A stretch of 64,000 nucleotides of DNA, taken from positions 217,210-281,209 of the forward strand of contig CAIJLZ010000011.1 in the NCBI GenBank assembly GCA_903821605.1. Direction: 5' to 3'. Each line of letters begins with the position of its first letter. Positions within the stretch are counted from its first letter, which is position 1. This DNA is from an uncultured Sphingomonadales bacterium (GTDB lineage Bacteria > Pseudomonadota > Alphaproteobacteria > Sphingomonadales > Sphingomonadaceae). The translations under genes and the position numbers were made by a program. This document shows, in pieces, positions 25,680 to 36,012 of the stretch. Under the pieces are notes generated by a model. The model was not told where the DNA came from. It saw only the letters and a list, made by a program, of their open reading frames with translations, and ran no database searches.

Positions 25680-28016
25680 TCACACCGGACGGCCATCGGT
25701 ATCGATCAACACCTCGCGACGGCCCACATGGTCGGGAGCCCCCACCTTGCCTTCGCGCTCCATCCGCTCGATCAGCCGCGCTGCGCTGTTATAGCCGATG
25801 CGCAATTGGCGCTGGATATAGCTGGTCGATGCCTTTTGGCTTTCGGCGACGACCTGCACCGCCTTGCCATAAAGCTGACCTTCCGGACTGTCATCGCCCT
25901 GCGGCGCACCTTCCATCGCATAGCCGCTGTCTTCCGATTCCTCGGTCACCGCCTGAATATAATCCGGCGACCCCTGAGCTCGCCAAAAATCGGCAATCGC
26001 CCGAACCTCGTCATCCGACACAAATGGACCATGGACACGGGAAATCTGCTTGCCCCCGGGCATGTACAGCATATCGCCCTTACCAAGCAGTTGTTCCGCC
26101 CCCTGATCGCCCAAGATGGTGCGGCTGTCGATCTTGGATGTCACGGCAAAGCTGATGCGCGTAGGGAGATTGGCCTTGATGACACCGGTGATGACATCGA
26201 CCGATGGGCGCTGTGTCGCCATGATGAGGTGGATACCGGCGGCGCGCGCCTTCTGCGCGAGACGCTGGATCAGGAACTCGACCTCCTTACCCGCCGTCAT
26301 CATCAGGTCGGCCAGTTCGTCGACGATGACCACAATGTGCGGCAAGGGTTCGTAGTCGAGCTGTTCTTCCTCATAGATCGGCTGGCCACTATCGGCATCA
26401 TAGCCGGTCTGGACCCGGCGACCCATGGGCTGGCCCTTGGTCTTGGCGGCACGCACCTTCTCGTTGAAACCGGCAAGGCTGCGGACCGAAACCGAGGCCA
26501 TCATCCGATAGCGGTCTTCCATCTGCTCCACCGCCCATTTGAGCGCGCGGATCGCCTTGGGTGGATCGGTGACGACCGGGGCGAGCAGATGGGGAATGTC
26601 GTCATAGATGCTAAGTTCCAGCATCTTCGGATCGATCATGATCATCCGGCACTGATCCGGCGTCAGCCGGTAAAGCAGCGACAGGATCATGCAGTTGAGG
26701 CCGACTGACTTACCCGAGCCGGTCGTGCCCGCGACCAGCAAGTGCGGCATCGGCGAAAGATCGGCCACGACGGGATCACCGGAAATATTCTTACCCAGAA
26801 TGATCGGCAGTTGGGCGCTCATATCCTCGAAGGCTTCAGATGACACCAGCTCGGAAAGATAGACCGACTCCCGCCGCGCGTTGGGCAATTCGATCCCGAT
26901 CACGCTGCGGCCCGGAATCGTCGCGACACGCGCCGAAAGCGCCGACATGTTGCGGGCAATATCATCGGCAAGCTGGACGACGCGATTGGCCTTGATGCCC
27001 GCTGCGGGTTCCAGTTCGTACATGGTCACGACCGGCCCCGGACGAACCTCGACGATCTGGCCCTTCACATGAAAATCTTCGAGCACGGATTCAAGCAGCC
27101 GGGCATTGCGTTCGAGCGCCGCCTTGTCGATCTGCACCGCATTGGATGGCGGCGGCGGGGCCAGCAAGTCGAGACCCGGCAGCGTATAACGATCGCGCAG
27201 GGGGAGACGCTCCTGCCGCTCTTTTTGCTTGCGGCGAACTTGCTCACTAGCCGCCGGACGGTCGTTGATGATGGTCTGTACCGTCGGGCCAGTCGCGAAC
27301 GGCGGTTCATCCCCATCGTCATCATGCGCGGCGCGGCGTGCCGCTGCCACTTTTCCAGCACGGCGCGCCACGGCCCCACGGCTTTGATCATCGTCGAAAT
27401 CATCATCCGACCGGCTGAACAGCCAATCAAACTCACCCGGGCGGACATCCAGTGCGCGCCACGCAATGAACACGCCCCCCAGCACCAGCATCGCCGCAAT
27501 GGCGAGCGACAACATCCGTGCGAGCGACGGATCGCCAAGATAGGAAAGCCCCGCCGCCGTTGCCCAGCCCATCAACATGCCGATGATACCGCCACGCCCG
27601 GCGGGCAGGCTGCTGATCGTGCTGTTGTCGAGCGTGGCCAGGCCACTGCCCACCACCAGCATCGCCACCAGCGACCAGATCAATTGCCAGCGCCAGCGCC
27701 CCAGTTCATGCGCGCGGATCAGGCGCATCCCCATGGCCAGCAACAAGGGCACGATCAGCACCGCGGCGAGGCCGAACAAGGTAAGCAGCACGTCCGCTGT
27801 CCATGCACCGGCCAGACCCAGCCAATTTTCGGCAGGGCCACCGGCGGCCGTGTTCATCGATGGGTCGCTGCCATGATAACTGGCCAAGGCGAAGCCAAGT
27901 GCAAGGGCGAGTGACGCCACCCCGCAACCGGCAAGAAACGCCCAACTTCGGATCAATCCACGACGGATCGCCGCGCGCCAATGCCCAGCCCTGTTGGTTG
28001 CTACCCTCGTTGCCAT
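25680..28016 (-). CDS. ftsK: DNA translocase FtsK
   Basis: A 778-aa septal DNA pump that clears chromosome ends and activates dif recombination. Seen: four or five transmembrane helices in the first about 190 residues, an acidic/basic linker, Walker A in AGTTGSGKSVGLN, Walker B region IVVIVDELADLMM, and the C-terminal gamma winged helix (SYIQRQLRIGYNSAARLIER) that reads KOPS. The ATG at 28016 is chosen over one 27 bases upstream because AGAGGGC precedes it. Short linker relative to E. coli, as in most alphaproteobacteria. Confidence 0.96.
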   Translation of the reverse strand: MATRVATNRAGHWRAAIRRGLIRSWAFLAGCGVASLALALGFALASYHGSDPSMNTAAGGPAENWLGLAGAWTADVLLTLFGLAAVLIVPLLLAMGMRLIRAHELGRWRWQLIWSLVAMLVVGSGLATLDNSTISSLPAGRGGIIGMLMGWATAAGLSYLGDPSLARMLSLAIAAMLVLGGVFIAWRALDVRPGEFDWLFSRSDDDFDDDQSRGAVARRAGKVAAARRAAHDDDGDEPPFATGPTVQTIINDRPAASEQVRRKQKERQERLPLRDRYTLPGLDLLAPPPPSNAVQIDKAALERNARLLESVLEDFHVKGQIVEVRPGPVVTMYELEPAAGIKANRVVQLADDIARNMSALSARVATIPGRSVIGIELPNARRESVYLSELVSSEAFEDMSAQLPIILGKNISGDPVVADLSPMPHLLVAGTTGSGKSVGLNCMILSLLYRLTPDQCRMIMIDPKMLELSIYDDIPHLLAPVVTDPPKAIRALKWAVEQMEDRYRMMASVSVRSLAGFNEKVRAAKTKGQPMGRRVQTGYDADSGQPIYEEEQLDYEPLPHIVVIVDELADLMMTAGKEVEFLIQRLAQKARAAGIHLIMATQRPSVDVITGVIKANLPTRISFAVTSKIDSRTILGDQGAEQLLGKGDMLYMPGGKQISRVHGPFVSDDEVRAIADFWRAQGSPDYIQAVTEESEDSGYAMEGAPQGDDSPEGQLYGKAVQVVAESQKASTSYIQRQLRIGYNSAARLIERMEREGKVGAPDHVGRREVLIDTDGRPV

Positions 28017-28101
28017 GCTGCCCTCTTGAAACTCGGCGGACAATGCGCCGGATCGGGAGTCCGCGTCAAGCAGACCGCTGTCCGGGCAGGCTGTTGGCCC
28101 C

Positions 28102-28515
28102 TCAACGGGCGGCGATACGCCCGGCGGTTTCCCGGATCAGGGCGATCATATTGGGAATGCCCTGGGTGCGGTTTGAACTCAACTGGTTGCGCAGATCGAA
28201 CGGCGCAAGCGCGTCAGCAATGTCCATGGCGGCGATCTTGTCCGCAGGTTGATCTTGCACCATCAGGATCACCAGCGCGACGATCCCCTTGGTGATGGCC
28301 GCGTTGCTATCCGCGAGGAAATGCAGCGAACCCGCTTCACCTTCGACCGGATAGATCCACACGCTTGCCGAACAGCCCCGCACCAGCGTTGCATCATTCT
28401 TCAGCGCATCGGGCATCGGTTCCAGCTCGGTTCCAAGCTCGATCAACAGGCGATAGCGGTCATCTTTGTCGAGAAATTCATATTCGTCGACGAGGTCGGG
28501 GATCGAACGGGTCAT
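28102..28515 (-). CDS. SufE family Fe-S cluster sulfur acceptor
   Basis: A 137-aa SufE-fold protein that accepts persulfide sulfur from a cysteine desulfurase (SufS/CsdA). Seen: the active cysteine in LVRGCSASVW at Cys48 and the ILMVQDQPADKIAAMD region, typical of SufE/CsdE. No suf gene lies next to it. It sits on the minus strand between phoB and ftsK, so it may be transcribed with either neighbour; 85 bases separate it from ftsK. Confidence 0.93.
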   Translation of the reverse strand: MTRSIPDLVDEYEFLDKDDRYRLLIELGTELEPMPDALKNDATLVRGCSASVWIYPVEGEAGSLHFLADSNAAITKGIVALVILMVQDQPADKIAAMDIADALAPFDLRNQLSSNRTQGIPNMIALIRETAGRIAAR

Positions 28516-28564
28516 GCCCTGCCCTTAACCGCACCACCCAAAGAGGTCAAAGGGGCTAGGCGCC

Positions 28565-29263
28565 CTAGAGGCTGCCATCCGCATCAAGCGCATAGCCCGC
28601 CGACCGCACGGTGCGGATAATATCCGCCTTGTCGCCCTCGTTGATCGCCTTGCGCAACCGGCGGATATGCACGTCGACAGTGCGGACCTCGATGTCGCTA
28701 TCCTGCCCCCATACCGCGTCCAGCAACCGCTCCCGCGAAAAAACGCGGCCCGGATGTTCCATGAAGTGACGCAGTAGGCGAAATTCGGTCGGGCCAAGAT
28801 TGATCGTCTCACCCCCACGTTTCACGCGATGGCCAACCAGATCCATGGCGAGATCGGCATATTCGAGCGTTTCCGCCGCCAGCGCCGGGCGCACGCGGCG
28901 CAGCACCGCCCCCACCCGCGCGATCAGTTCGCGCGGCGAGAAAGGCTTGGTGACATAATCATCGGCCCCGGTTTCCAGCCCGCGAATGCGATCTTCTTCC
29001 TCGCCGCGCGCGGTGAGCATGATGATCGGCACATTGGCCGTGTCGGGCATCCGCCGCAACCGGCGGCAAACCTCAATCCCCGACAGCCCCTCGATCATCC
29101 AGTCGAGCAGCACCAGATCGGGCGTCGCCTCACGGGCAAGCAGCAGCGCCTCTTCCCCATCGGCGGTATGATCGACGATGTAGTTTTCCTTCTCGAAGTT
29201 CCACTTGAGAAGTTCGGCGAGGGCGGGATCGTCCTCCACCAGCAAGAGTCTAGGCTGTGCCAT
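28565..29263 (-). CDS. phoB: phosphate regulon response regulator PhoB
   Basis: A 232-aa OmpR-type response regulator that binds Pho boxes when phosphorylated by PhoR. Seen: acidic pocket VEDDP at 9-13, phospho-acceptor Asp54 (LVLLDWM), conserved Lys in TKPFSPREL, and a winged-helix domain (LGPTEFRLLRHFMEHPGRVF ... VDVHIRRLRK). Last gene of the phosphate locus, 24 bases after phoU. Confidence 0.95.
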   Translation of the reverse strand: MAQPRLLLVEDDPALAELLKWNFEKENYIVDHTADGEEALLLAREATPDLVLLDWMIEGLSGIEVCRRLRRMPDTANVPIIMLTARGEEEDRIRGLETGADDYVTKPFSPRELIARVGAVLRRVRPALAAETLEYADLAMDLVGHRVKRGGETINLGPTEFRLLRHFMEHPGRVFSRERLLDAVWGQDSDIEVRTVDVHIRRLRKAINEGDKADIIRTVRSAGYALDADGSL

Positions 29264-29287
29264 ATCGAGTCCTGATCCCTAAGCCGC

Positions 29288-29983
29288 TCAATCCTCGTCC
29301 GCACCCACCTTCGGCCGTTCGCCGAGATGGTCGCCAGTCGCGGCAAAATAGACCATCTCGCCAATATTGGTGGCATGGTCGCCGACGCGTTCCAGGTTCT
29401 TCGCCATGAACAACAGATGGGCGCACGGCGTGATATTGTGCGGATTTTCCATCATATAGGTCAGCAAAGCGCGGAACACGCTGTTGTAGAACGTATCAAG
29501 CGCCTGATCGCGCTCGACCACGGCCTTGGCCTGTTCCGGGCTGCGGGCCGCGAAGGCATCAAGCGCATTGCGCACCATCTCGCTCGCCATTTTGCCCATT
29601 TCCGGCAGGATCGCGAGCGGACCAATGTCCTTAGCCTCGGCGAATTGCGGGACGCGCTTGGCGATGTTCTTCGCATAATCGCCGATCCGCTCGACAACGC
29701 CGGAGATCTTCATCGCAGCGACCACTTCGCGCAGATCGTCCGCCATCGGCGCACGCAGTGCGATCAGCCGCACCGCGAGGCGCTCCACTTCCATTTCAAG
29801 CTCGTCGAGCCGGTGATCCTGTTCGACCACCTTCATCGCAGCATCATTATCACGGCGCACCAGCGCCTTCATCGACTGGTTGATCGCCTGTTCGGCGAGC
29901 CCGCCCATTTCGGAAATGAGTGCGCGGAGCTGGCCCAGTTCCTCATCAAATGCCTTGACCGTATGTCCTGTCGTACCGACCAT
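29288..29983 (-). CDS. phoU: phosphate signalling protein PhoU
   Basis: A 231-aa helical protein with two PhoU repeats that couples the Pst transporter to PhoR inhibition when phosphate is ample. Seen: the repeated motif around VVERIGDYAKNIAKR and NLERVGDHATNIGE. The ATG at 29983 is chosen because GAGGAG is 7 bases upstream; the frame's earlier TTG lies within that site. It follows pstB by 11 bases and precedes phoB. Confidence 0.96.
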   Translation of the reverse strand: MVGTTGHTVKAFDEELGQLRALISEMGGLAEQAINQSMKALVRRDNDAAMKVVEQDHRLDELEMEVERLAVRLIALRAPMADDLREVVAAMKISGVVERIGDYAKNIAKRVPQFAEAKDIGPLAILPEMGKMASEMVRNALDAFAARSPEQAKAVVERDQALDTFYNSVFRALLTYMMENPHNITPCAHLLFMAKNLERVGDHATNIGEMVYFAATGDHLGERPKVGADED

Positions 29984-29994
29984 CGTTTTGCTCC

Positions 29995-30774
29995 TCAACC
30001 GTACCGGCCAGTGATGTAATCCTTGGTCTTCTCTTCACGCGGGTTGGTGAAGATGTCAGACGTCTCGCCATATTCGACAAGCGTGCCAAGGTGGAAAAAG
30101 GCCGTGCGCTGCGAAACGCGGGCAGCCTGCTGCATGTTATGGGTCACGATCACAATCGCATAGCGGCCGCGCAATTCATGGATCAATTCCTCGATCTTGG
30201 CGGTCGCAATCGGGTCAAGTGCCGAGCTAGGCTCATCCATCAAGATCACTTCCGGGTCGACCGCAATCGCGCGCGCAATGCACAGGCGCTGTTGCTGACC
30301 GCCCGAAAGCGCGGTGCCGCTATCCTGCAACCGGTCCTTGACTTCTTCCCACAGGCCCGCGCGCTTCAGCGATTTTTCGACGATCTGGTCCATTTCGCTT
30401 TTGCCCGTGGCGAGGCCGTGGATACGCGGACCATAAGCGATGTTCTCGTAGATCGACTTCGGAAATGGGTTCGGCTTCTGGAACACCATGCCGACCCGAG
30501 CCCGCAACTGCACCACGTCCATCGACGAGGAATAAATATCCTCACCATCAAGACGGATGTCGCCGGTGACGCGGGCCGAGGAAATCGTGTCGTTCATGCG
30601 GTTCAGCGTCCGCAGAAAGGTCGACTTGCCGCAGCCCGACGGGCCGATAAAGGCGGTGACATGTTCCATCGACACATCGATGGAGACATTCTTGATCGCC
30701 TGCTTGTCGCCGTAGAAGATGTCGACGTTGCGCGCCGTCATCTTGAGCGTGGAGGTATCTTGGGTGTTGGTCAT
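29995..30774 (-). CDS. pstB: phosphate ABC transporter ATP-binding protein PstB
   Basis: A 259-aa ATPase powering phosphate import through PstCA. Seen: Walker [11 protein letters not shown]-loop VFQKPNPFP, signature [14 protein letters not shown], Walker [14 protein letters not shown]. Start is uncertain: the ATG at 30774 is used here; a GTG at 30786 overlapping the pstA stop (GTGA) would give coupled translation and four more residues. Neither has a strong Shine-Dalgarno sequence. Confidence 0.97.
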   Translation of the reverse strand: MTNTQDTSTLKMTARNVDIFYGDKQAIKNVSIDVSMEHVTAFIGPSGCGKSTFLRTLNRMNDTISSARVTGDIRLDGEDIYSSSMDVVQLRARVGMVFQKPNPFPKSIYENIAYGPRIHGLATGKSEMDQIVEKSLKRAGLWEEVKDRLQDSGTALSGGQQQRLCIARAIAVDPEVILMDEPSSALDPIATAKIEELIHELRGRYAIVIVTHNMQQAARVSQRTAFFHLGTLVEYGETSDIFTNPREEKTKDYITGRYG

Positions 30775-30782
30775 GATCTGGT

Positions 30783-32057
30783 TCACCACCGGGTTTCAAA
30801 ACGGTTGCGCAGATAAATGGCGAGGCCATTCATCGCGAGGAGGAAGACGAGAAGAACGATGATCGCTGCCGAGGTCTTTTCGACAAAGCCACGGCTGACT
30901 TCATCCGACCACAGGAAGATCTGCACCGGCAGCACGGTCGCGGGCTCGGTAAAGCTGGCGGGCGGGGCCGAGATAAAGGCCCGCATGCCAACCATCAGCA
31001 ACGGCGCAGTTTCGCCCAACGCACGGGCCATGCCGATGATCGTGCCGGTCAAAATACCCGGCAAGGCAAGCGGCAACACATGGTGGAACACCACCTGCAC
31101 CGGCGAGGCACCAATGCCCAGCGCCGCATCACGGATCGACGGCGGCACCGCCTTGATCGCGTTGCGACCGGCAATCACGATCACTGGCATGGTCATCAGC
31201 GCCAGCGTCATGCCACCGATGATCGGGGCCGAACGCAGTGTCGGGAAAAGGCCAAGGAACACCGCAAGGCCCAGCAGGCCGAAGATGATCGATGGCACGG
31301 CAGCAAGGTTGTTGATCGAGACCTCGATCAAGTCCGTCCAGCGGTTACGCGGCGCATATTCTTCGAGATAAATCGCCGAGAACACACCCACCGGAAAGGC
31401 GAACAACAGTGTCACGATCATGGTCAGCAACGAACCCTTGAACGCGCCCCAGATGCCGACGATCGTCGGATCAGTCGCATCCGCGCCGGTCAGAAAGCCG
31501 AGGTTGAAACCAGATGTGACCTGACCCGCCTGCTTCATCGCGGCAACGCGATCGCGCATCGGTTTCTCGCCTTCACCCTTATAGGCGATGTCGACATCAC
31601 TGGATGCCGGCACCCATAATTCGGCCTTGCGGGTGAGCAGGGTGGGATCGGCCTTGATCGCGTCACGCACGATCAGCCACGCGCTATCGGCCAATAACGC
31701 GCCACCTTCGGCACCATAAGCCTGTTCCGCCGCCGCCGCGACTGGCCCCTCGAAATCGAGGCCAGCGAGAAGCTGGTCTACATCATCCGACGAACCCTTG
31801 AATGACGCCGGATCGACCATCAGGGTCGAGGCTGGGAAATCAATCGGCAACCGAACATCGGTCCGCATGAACCCGCGCGCGCCATTTGACGCCATCGAGA
31901 TCAGCAAGAAGGCGAGGAAGGCGACCGAAATCAGGATCGCAACCATCCCCATCGCCTTGAAGCGGCGTTCGGCAGCATAGCGGCGCTTGATCCGCTGCAC
32001 CATGTCGGGCGACTTCCAATCGGTTGGCTGCCGCTTCATTGTCGTCGGCTCAGTCAT
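30783..32057 (-). CDS. pstA: phosphate ABC transporter permease PstA (extended)
   Basis: A 424-aa inner-membrane permease. The C-terminal about 280 residues carry the usual six helices and the EAA-type loop ([20 protein letters not shown]). The N-terminal about 140 residues, absent from E. coli PstA (296 aa), comprise one helix and an extracytoplasmic segment of the DUF3333 type known in alphaproteobacteria. The ATG overlaps the pstC stop by 8 bases. Confidence 0.95.
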   Translation of the reverse strand: MTEPTTMKRQPTDWKSPDMVQRIKRRYAAERRFKAMGMVAILISVAFLAFLLISMASNGARGFMRTDVRLPIDFPASTLMVDPASFKGSSDDVDQLLAGLDFEGPVAAAAEQAYGAEGGALLADSAWLIVRDAIKADPTLLTRKAELWVPASSDVDIAYKGEGEKPMRDRVAAMKQAGQVTSGFNLGFLTGADATDPTIVGIWGAFKGSLLTMIVTLLFAFPVGVFSAIYLEEYAPRNRWTDLIEVSINNLAAVPSIIFGLLGLAVFLGLFPTLRSAPIIGGMTLALMTMPVIVIAGRNAIKAVPPSIRDAALGIGASPVQVVFHHVLPLALPGILTGTIIGMARALGETAPLLMVGMRAFISAPPASFTEPATVLPVQIFLWSDEVSRGFVEKTSAAIIVLLVFLLAMNGLAIYLRNRFETRW

Positions 32058-33435
32058 ATGCTTCCCGGTATTTCTTCACGACCCGAAGGGCGATGATGTT
32101 GAGGGCAAGGGTGACCAGAAACAGCACCAGACCAAGCGCGAAGGCGGCAAGGGTCTTGGGGCTGTCGAACTCGGTGTCACCCGTCATCAACTGGACAATC
32201 TGGGTGGTCACCGTGGTGACGCTGGCAAACGGGTTGAGGGTCAGGTTGGCGGCAAGGCCCGCCGCCATCACCACGATCATGGTCTCCCCGATCGCGCGGC
32301 TCACGGCCAGCAACACGCCACCGACAATGCCGGGCAAGGCGGCCGGGACCAGCACGCGCTTGATCGTTTCCGATGGGGTCGCGCCCATGGCAAGCGAGCC
32401 ATCGCGCATCGCCTGCGGCACGGCGGCGATGCTGTCATCCGCCATCGAGGAGACGAACGGGATGATCATCACGCCCATCACAAGACCCGCCGCCAGCGCG
32501 CTTTCCGATGAGGCACTGCTGATGCCGATCGATACGGCAAAGTCACGCAGCGGCGGCGCGATGGTGAGCGCCGCGAAATAGCCATAGACCACCGTCGGCA
32601 CGCCCGCGAGCAACTCCAACGTTGGCTTCAGCCAAGTCCGCACGCGCGGGTCGGCATATTGGGTCAGATAAATGGCGCTCATCAGGCCGAAGGGAATGGC
32701 CACCAGCATGGCGATAATCGCACCGATGAACACCGTACCCCAAAACAGCGGGATCGCCCCAAAGGCGGTGACATCCACCGCCGCACCAGTCGATGCCTGC
32801 GGGCTCCAATGCGTGCCGAATAGGAAGCTGAGCGGCGACACCATCGAGAAGAAGCGCATCGATTCGAACAGCAGCGACCCCACAATGCCAATGGTTGTCA
32901 GGATCGCGATCAGCGATGCCAGCAACAACACCGTCATGGTCAGCCGTTCGACCTTGGTCCGCGCCCGGAAATCGGGGCGAACGCGGGAGAAGCCGAACAG
33001 CCCGCCAATCACCGCGACCAACAGGATCAAGCCCGTAGCGATGCCGTTGAACTTCGCGCTCGCCACCTTGTAAGCCGGAACGAGACTGTTGCTGGCGGCG
33101 ATAAAACCACCTGAACTCTCACCAGCAGCAATCGAGCGCACTTCATCCAACAGCGCCGCGCGGTCCATCGGGTTCTGCGGCCGTTGCGCCGCCGGCAGGC
33201 TGGATAGCACTGCATCGTTCACCAGCGGTGGCACCAGTGCGGAAGAGAGCAACAATAACAGCAGCGCCGGGACCAATGTCCACAGCAACACATGGGCGCC
33301 ATGATGGTTCGGGCGGCTGTGCGGGCGGACTGCGGCGGCCGTCCGGCCTACGGAAAAGGCGGTGGCACGACCCCGCCCGACGGCAAAGCCGACCAACGCA
33401 AGACCAATGACAAGGAAGATCGCAATCTGGATCAT
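32050..33435 (-). CDS. pstC: phosphate ABC transporter permease PstC (extended)
   Basis: A 461-aa permease, about 140 residues longer than E. coli PstC. It starts with a hydrophobic segment, an extracytoplasmic stretch (about 65-135), then additional helices before the conserved permease core (SMADDSIAAVPQAMRDGSLA and the loop GATPSETIKRVLVPAALPG). It forms the channel with PstA. 57 bases separate it from pstS; its stop overlaps the pstA start. Confidence 0.95.
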   Translation of the reverse strand: MIQIAIFLVIGLALVGFAVGRGRATAFSVGRTAAAVRPHSRPNHHGAHVLLWTLVPALLLLLLSSALVPPLVNDAVLSSLPAAQRPQNPMDRAALLDEVRSIAAGESSGGFIAASNSLVPAYKVASAKFNGIATGLILLVAVIGGLFGFSRVRPDFRARTKVERLTMTVLLLASLIAILTTIGIVGSLLFESMRFFSMVSPLSFLFGTHWSPQASTGAAVDVTAFGAIPLFWGTVFIGAIIAMLVAIPFGLMSAIYLTQYADPRVRTWLKPTLELLAGVPTVVYGYFAALTIAPPLRDFAVSIGISSASSESALAAGLVMGVMIIPFVSSMADDSIAAVPQAMRDGSLAMGATPSETIKRVLVPAALPGIVGGVLLAVSRAIGETMIVVMAAGLAANLTLNPFASVTTVTTQIVQLMTGDTEFDSPKTLAAFALGLVLFLVTLALNIIALRVVKKYREAYD

Positions 33436-33492
33436 AAGGGTTCCAACCTTGCCTTCACGCCGGGCATGTGCCCGGCGGAAAGGTCTTCAGGT

Positions 33493-34539
33493 TCAGTTGA
33501 TGCTGGCAGGATCGAGTAGCGTCATGTTAGCGACGATATCCGCATTTTTCGTGCGAACATCCTCTGGCGCAGCGATCATGCCATGCTTGGCGAGATAACC
33601 GTCCGGGCCCCAGGCAGAAGCGAATTCCGCGAGGAATTCCTTGATGCCCGGCACCGCGGTGAGATGAGCTTTTTTGACATAGATGAAAAGCGGCCGCGCC
33701 CCCGGATAGGAGAAGTCGCTGATCGACGCATAGGTCGGGCTGACGCCCTGCACCGGCACGCCGCGCACCTTGTCGCCATTTTCTTCCAGGAAGGAATAGC
33801 CGAAGATGCCCACTGCATTCGGATTGGCCGCCAGCTTCTGGACGATCAGATTGTCATTTTCGCCCGCTTCAACATAGGCGCCATCTTCACGCACACTGGT
33901 GCAGATGTCCTTATGCTTGTCCTTGTCGCTGTCCTTGAGCGCCTTCATCGCCGGATCGGCGTCACAACCCTTTTCAAGGATCAGTTCGGCGAAAGCGTCA
34001 CGCGTGCCAGATGAGGAGGGCGGGCCATAAACGTTGATCGCAATCGCCGGCAGGGCCGGGTTCACATCTTTCCACGTCTTGGCGGTGTTCGGCTGGCCAT
34101 AAGGGGTCTTGGCCAACGCCTTGTAAATATCAGCCTCAGTCAAGTTGATCGGCATGCCGTCCTTGGCCTGAGCCAACACGATACCGTCGATACCGATCTG
34201 GATTTCAACGATATCCTTGACGCCATTCTTGAGGCACTCGTCGAGCTCCGACTGCTTGATCCGGCGCGAGGCATTGGCGACATCCGGATGGGCCACACCC
34301 ACGCCGCTGCAAAACAGCTTGAAACCGCCGCCCGTGCCCTGTGATTCAATGATCGGTGCTTTGAAATTGGGGTTCTTCTGAGCGAACTTATCCGCAACCG
34401 CTTTCGCGAATGGCAGAACCGTGGAGGAGCCGACCGCACGAATGCTATCGCGGGCACCGCCGCCGCTGCCCGATTCGCCGCAGGCCGAGAGTGCCAATAC
34501 AGCCGCCATCGCCGAAATTGCTGAAATTGCTCGCTTCAT
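33493..34539 (-). CDS. pstS: phosphate-binding lipoprotein PstS
   Basis: A 348-aa phosphate-binding protein anchored as a lipoprotein: lipobox LSAC with Cys20, then a Gly/Ser linker. Seen: the binding-site segments [20 protein letters not shown] and SSSGTRDAF. The start is the ATG at 34539; a GTG one codon upstream is unlikely. A perfect three-unit Pho box lies about 65-90 bases upstream, overlapping the phoR 3' end, so PhoB should induce it under phosphate starvation. Confidence 0.96.
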   Translation of the reverse strand: MKRAISAISAMAAVLALSACGESGSGGGARDSIRAVGSSTVLPFAKAVADKFAQKNPNFKAPIIESQGTGGGFKLFCSGVGVAHPDVANASRRIKQSELDECLKNGVKDIVEIQIGIDGIVLAQAKDGMPINLTEADIYKALAKTPYGQPNTAKTWKDVNPALPAIAINVYGPPSSSGTRDAFAELILEKGCDADPAMKALKDSDKDKHKDICTSVREDGAYVEAGENDNLIVQKLAANPNAVGIFGYSFLEENGDKVRGVPVQGVSPTYASISDFSYPGARPLFIYVKKAHLTAVPGIKEFLAEFASAWGPDGYLAKHGMIAAPEDVRTKNADIVANMTLLDPASIN

Positions 34540-34602
34540 CACGAATTCCGTTCCCCGAAAAATGACTTGATACGGGCTCTAGCTGCCCATGACGGCCCTT
34601 TT

Positions 34603-34631
34603 GTTACAGTTGGATGACAGTTTTATGACAC
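34603..34631 (-). promoter_or_regulatory. Pho box (three 7-bp units) upstream of pstS
   Basis: Reading on the minus strand: GTGTCAT, AAAA, CTGTCAT, CCAA, CTGTAAC. This is the 7-4-7-4-7 layout of PhoB sites, with the middle unit an exact CTGTCAT match. It overlaps the phoR stop codon (34623-34625). Confidence 0.88.
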
Positions 34632-35858
34632 CGACAGCGATACCGGGGCGGCGGGCAAGCGCACCGCAACCGTCGTCCCCACGCCCTGCTCGGATGTAAA
34701 TTCGAGCGTGCCGCGATGGCGCTCGACAATATTTTTGACGATCGCAAGACCAAGACCGGTCCCACCACTAGCGCGGCTACGTCCGGCATCGACGCGATAA
34801 AAACGTTCGGTCAGTCGTGGCAGATGCTCAGGCGCAATGCCTTCGCCCTGATCCGAAACCGAAAGGCGGACCATGCCCGCCAGATCAGGTGCAAGCGTCA
34901 CCTTCACCGGGGCACCGGCACGGCCATATTTCACGGCGTTACCAATCAGATTGTGCAGCAATTGTTCCATCTGACCCCGATCAGCCCTGACCGATGGCAT
35001 ATCGCCATCAATGGCCAGTTCGATCTGGTCGGCTGCTGCCCCGCCTGCAGCGGTAATCTGTTTGGCCACCACGCCCGCCAATCCGCCGAGATCCACGGCA
35101 CCCGATGGCGCGGTATAGCGATCCGCCTCGATCCGGGAGAGCGAGATCAGGTCGGTGACCAGCTGATCCATGCGCTTGGCCTCGGTCGCCATGATGTCCA
35201 GAAAGCGCTCGCGCGTCGGCTTGTCGCCACCCGCCATCGGGTCGCTGAGCGTTTCAATAAAACCGAGCAAGGCAGCGATCGGCGTGCGTAATTCATGACT
35301 GGCATTGGCGACGAAATCGGTCCGCATCCGGTCTGCCGCTTCCTTCTGGCTGAGGTCAGCGAGTTGAACAAGCGCCACGCGCCCTCCCAATGGCGCGATC
35401 CGCATCTGCCAGCGCCGCTCGGGCCCGCCAAATCCGACCAATTGGCGCAATTGCGGTTCGCCGGTCCGTTCGAACCGCGTGAAGAGCGCCGCTGCCGCCG
35501 GATGGCGAATGGCCAGCCGAATATCCTCGCCCTCGATATGCGCCCCGAGCAGGTTCAGCGCGGTGCGATTGGCAAGCGTTACTCCCCGCCCGAGCATCAA
35601 CAACAATGGCTCTTCAATGGCGTTCATGACCGCGGCAAGGCGTTCGTCTGTCGGCACCGGCCCCGCATCGCGTGCCGGCCCCTCCGCGCCCTGTCCCTGA
35701 CGCAGCAACTGTGCGGGCATCGCCGCAAGCCCAAGGCCCAGCCCCGCCAAAAGGCCGGGCCCCACCAGCGCCGGGGTCCATCCCAACAATAGCCCCCAGC
35801 CGAGCGCCAGCACGATTAACACCCAAGGCGGCATATGACGTGTCAAATCGTGCAGCAT
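34623..35858 (-). CDS. phoR: phosphate regulon sensor histidine kinase PhoR
   Basis: A 411-aa membrane kinase that phosphorylates PhoB when phosphate is low. Seen: two N-terminal hydrophobic helices (about 10-50), a PAS-like region (about 70-165), the H box VANASHELRTPIA with phospho-acceptor His188, N box LHNLIGNAVKYG, G1 SDQGEGIAP and G2 GGTGLGLAIV. The start at 35858 is chosen so that the first helix follows the initiator closely; the frame is open 44 codons further but that portion looks non-coding and would cover the candidate Pho box. First gene of the phosphate locus. Confidence 0.93.
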   Translation of the reverse strand: MLHDLTRHMPPWVLIVLALGWGLLLGWTPALVGPGLLAGLGLGLAAMPAQLLRQGQGAEGPARDAGPVPTDERLAAVMNAIEEPLLLMLGRGVTLANRTALNLLGAHIEGEDIRLAIRHPAAAALFTRFERTGEPQLRQLVGFGGPERRWQMRIAPLGGRVALVQLADLSQKEAADRMRTDFVANASHELRTPIAALLGFIETLSDPMAGGDKPTRERFLDIMATEAKRMDQLVTDLISLSRIEADRYTAPSGAVDLGGLAGVVAKQITAAGGAAADQIELAIDGDMPSVRADRGQMEQLLHNLIGNAVKYGRAGAPVKVTLAPDLAGMVRLSVSDQGEGIAPEHLPRLTERFYRVDAGRSRASGGTGLGLAIVKNIVERHRGTLEFTSEQGVGTTVAVRLPAAPVSLSVS

Positions 35859-35912
35859 GTCTCTCTCGTGTCCACCTTGTGATGACGCGTAAAATAACGG
35901 ATCGGAAACCGT

Positions 35913-35941
35913 GTCACCGTTTAGCGTAAGGATTATGACAA
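35913..35941 (-). promoter_or_regulatory. candidate degenerate Pho box upstream of phoR
   Basis: Minus-strand sequence TTGTCAT, AATC, CTTACGC, TAAA, CGGTGAC fits the 7-4-7-4-7 spacing; only the first unit is close to consensus. It lies 55-83 bases before the phoR start and would make phoR autoregulated. Weak motif; inferred. Confidence 0.45.
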
Positions 35942-36012
35942 GGACAGCATCGCCATTGATCGGGCGAATCTTCCTTGCCCTTGGCAGCAATGTTCCCTAA
36001 TCGTTCGCACCT

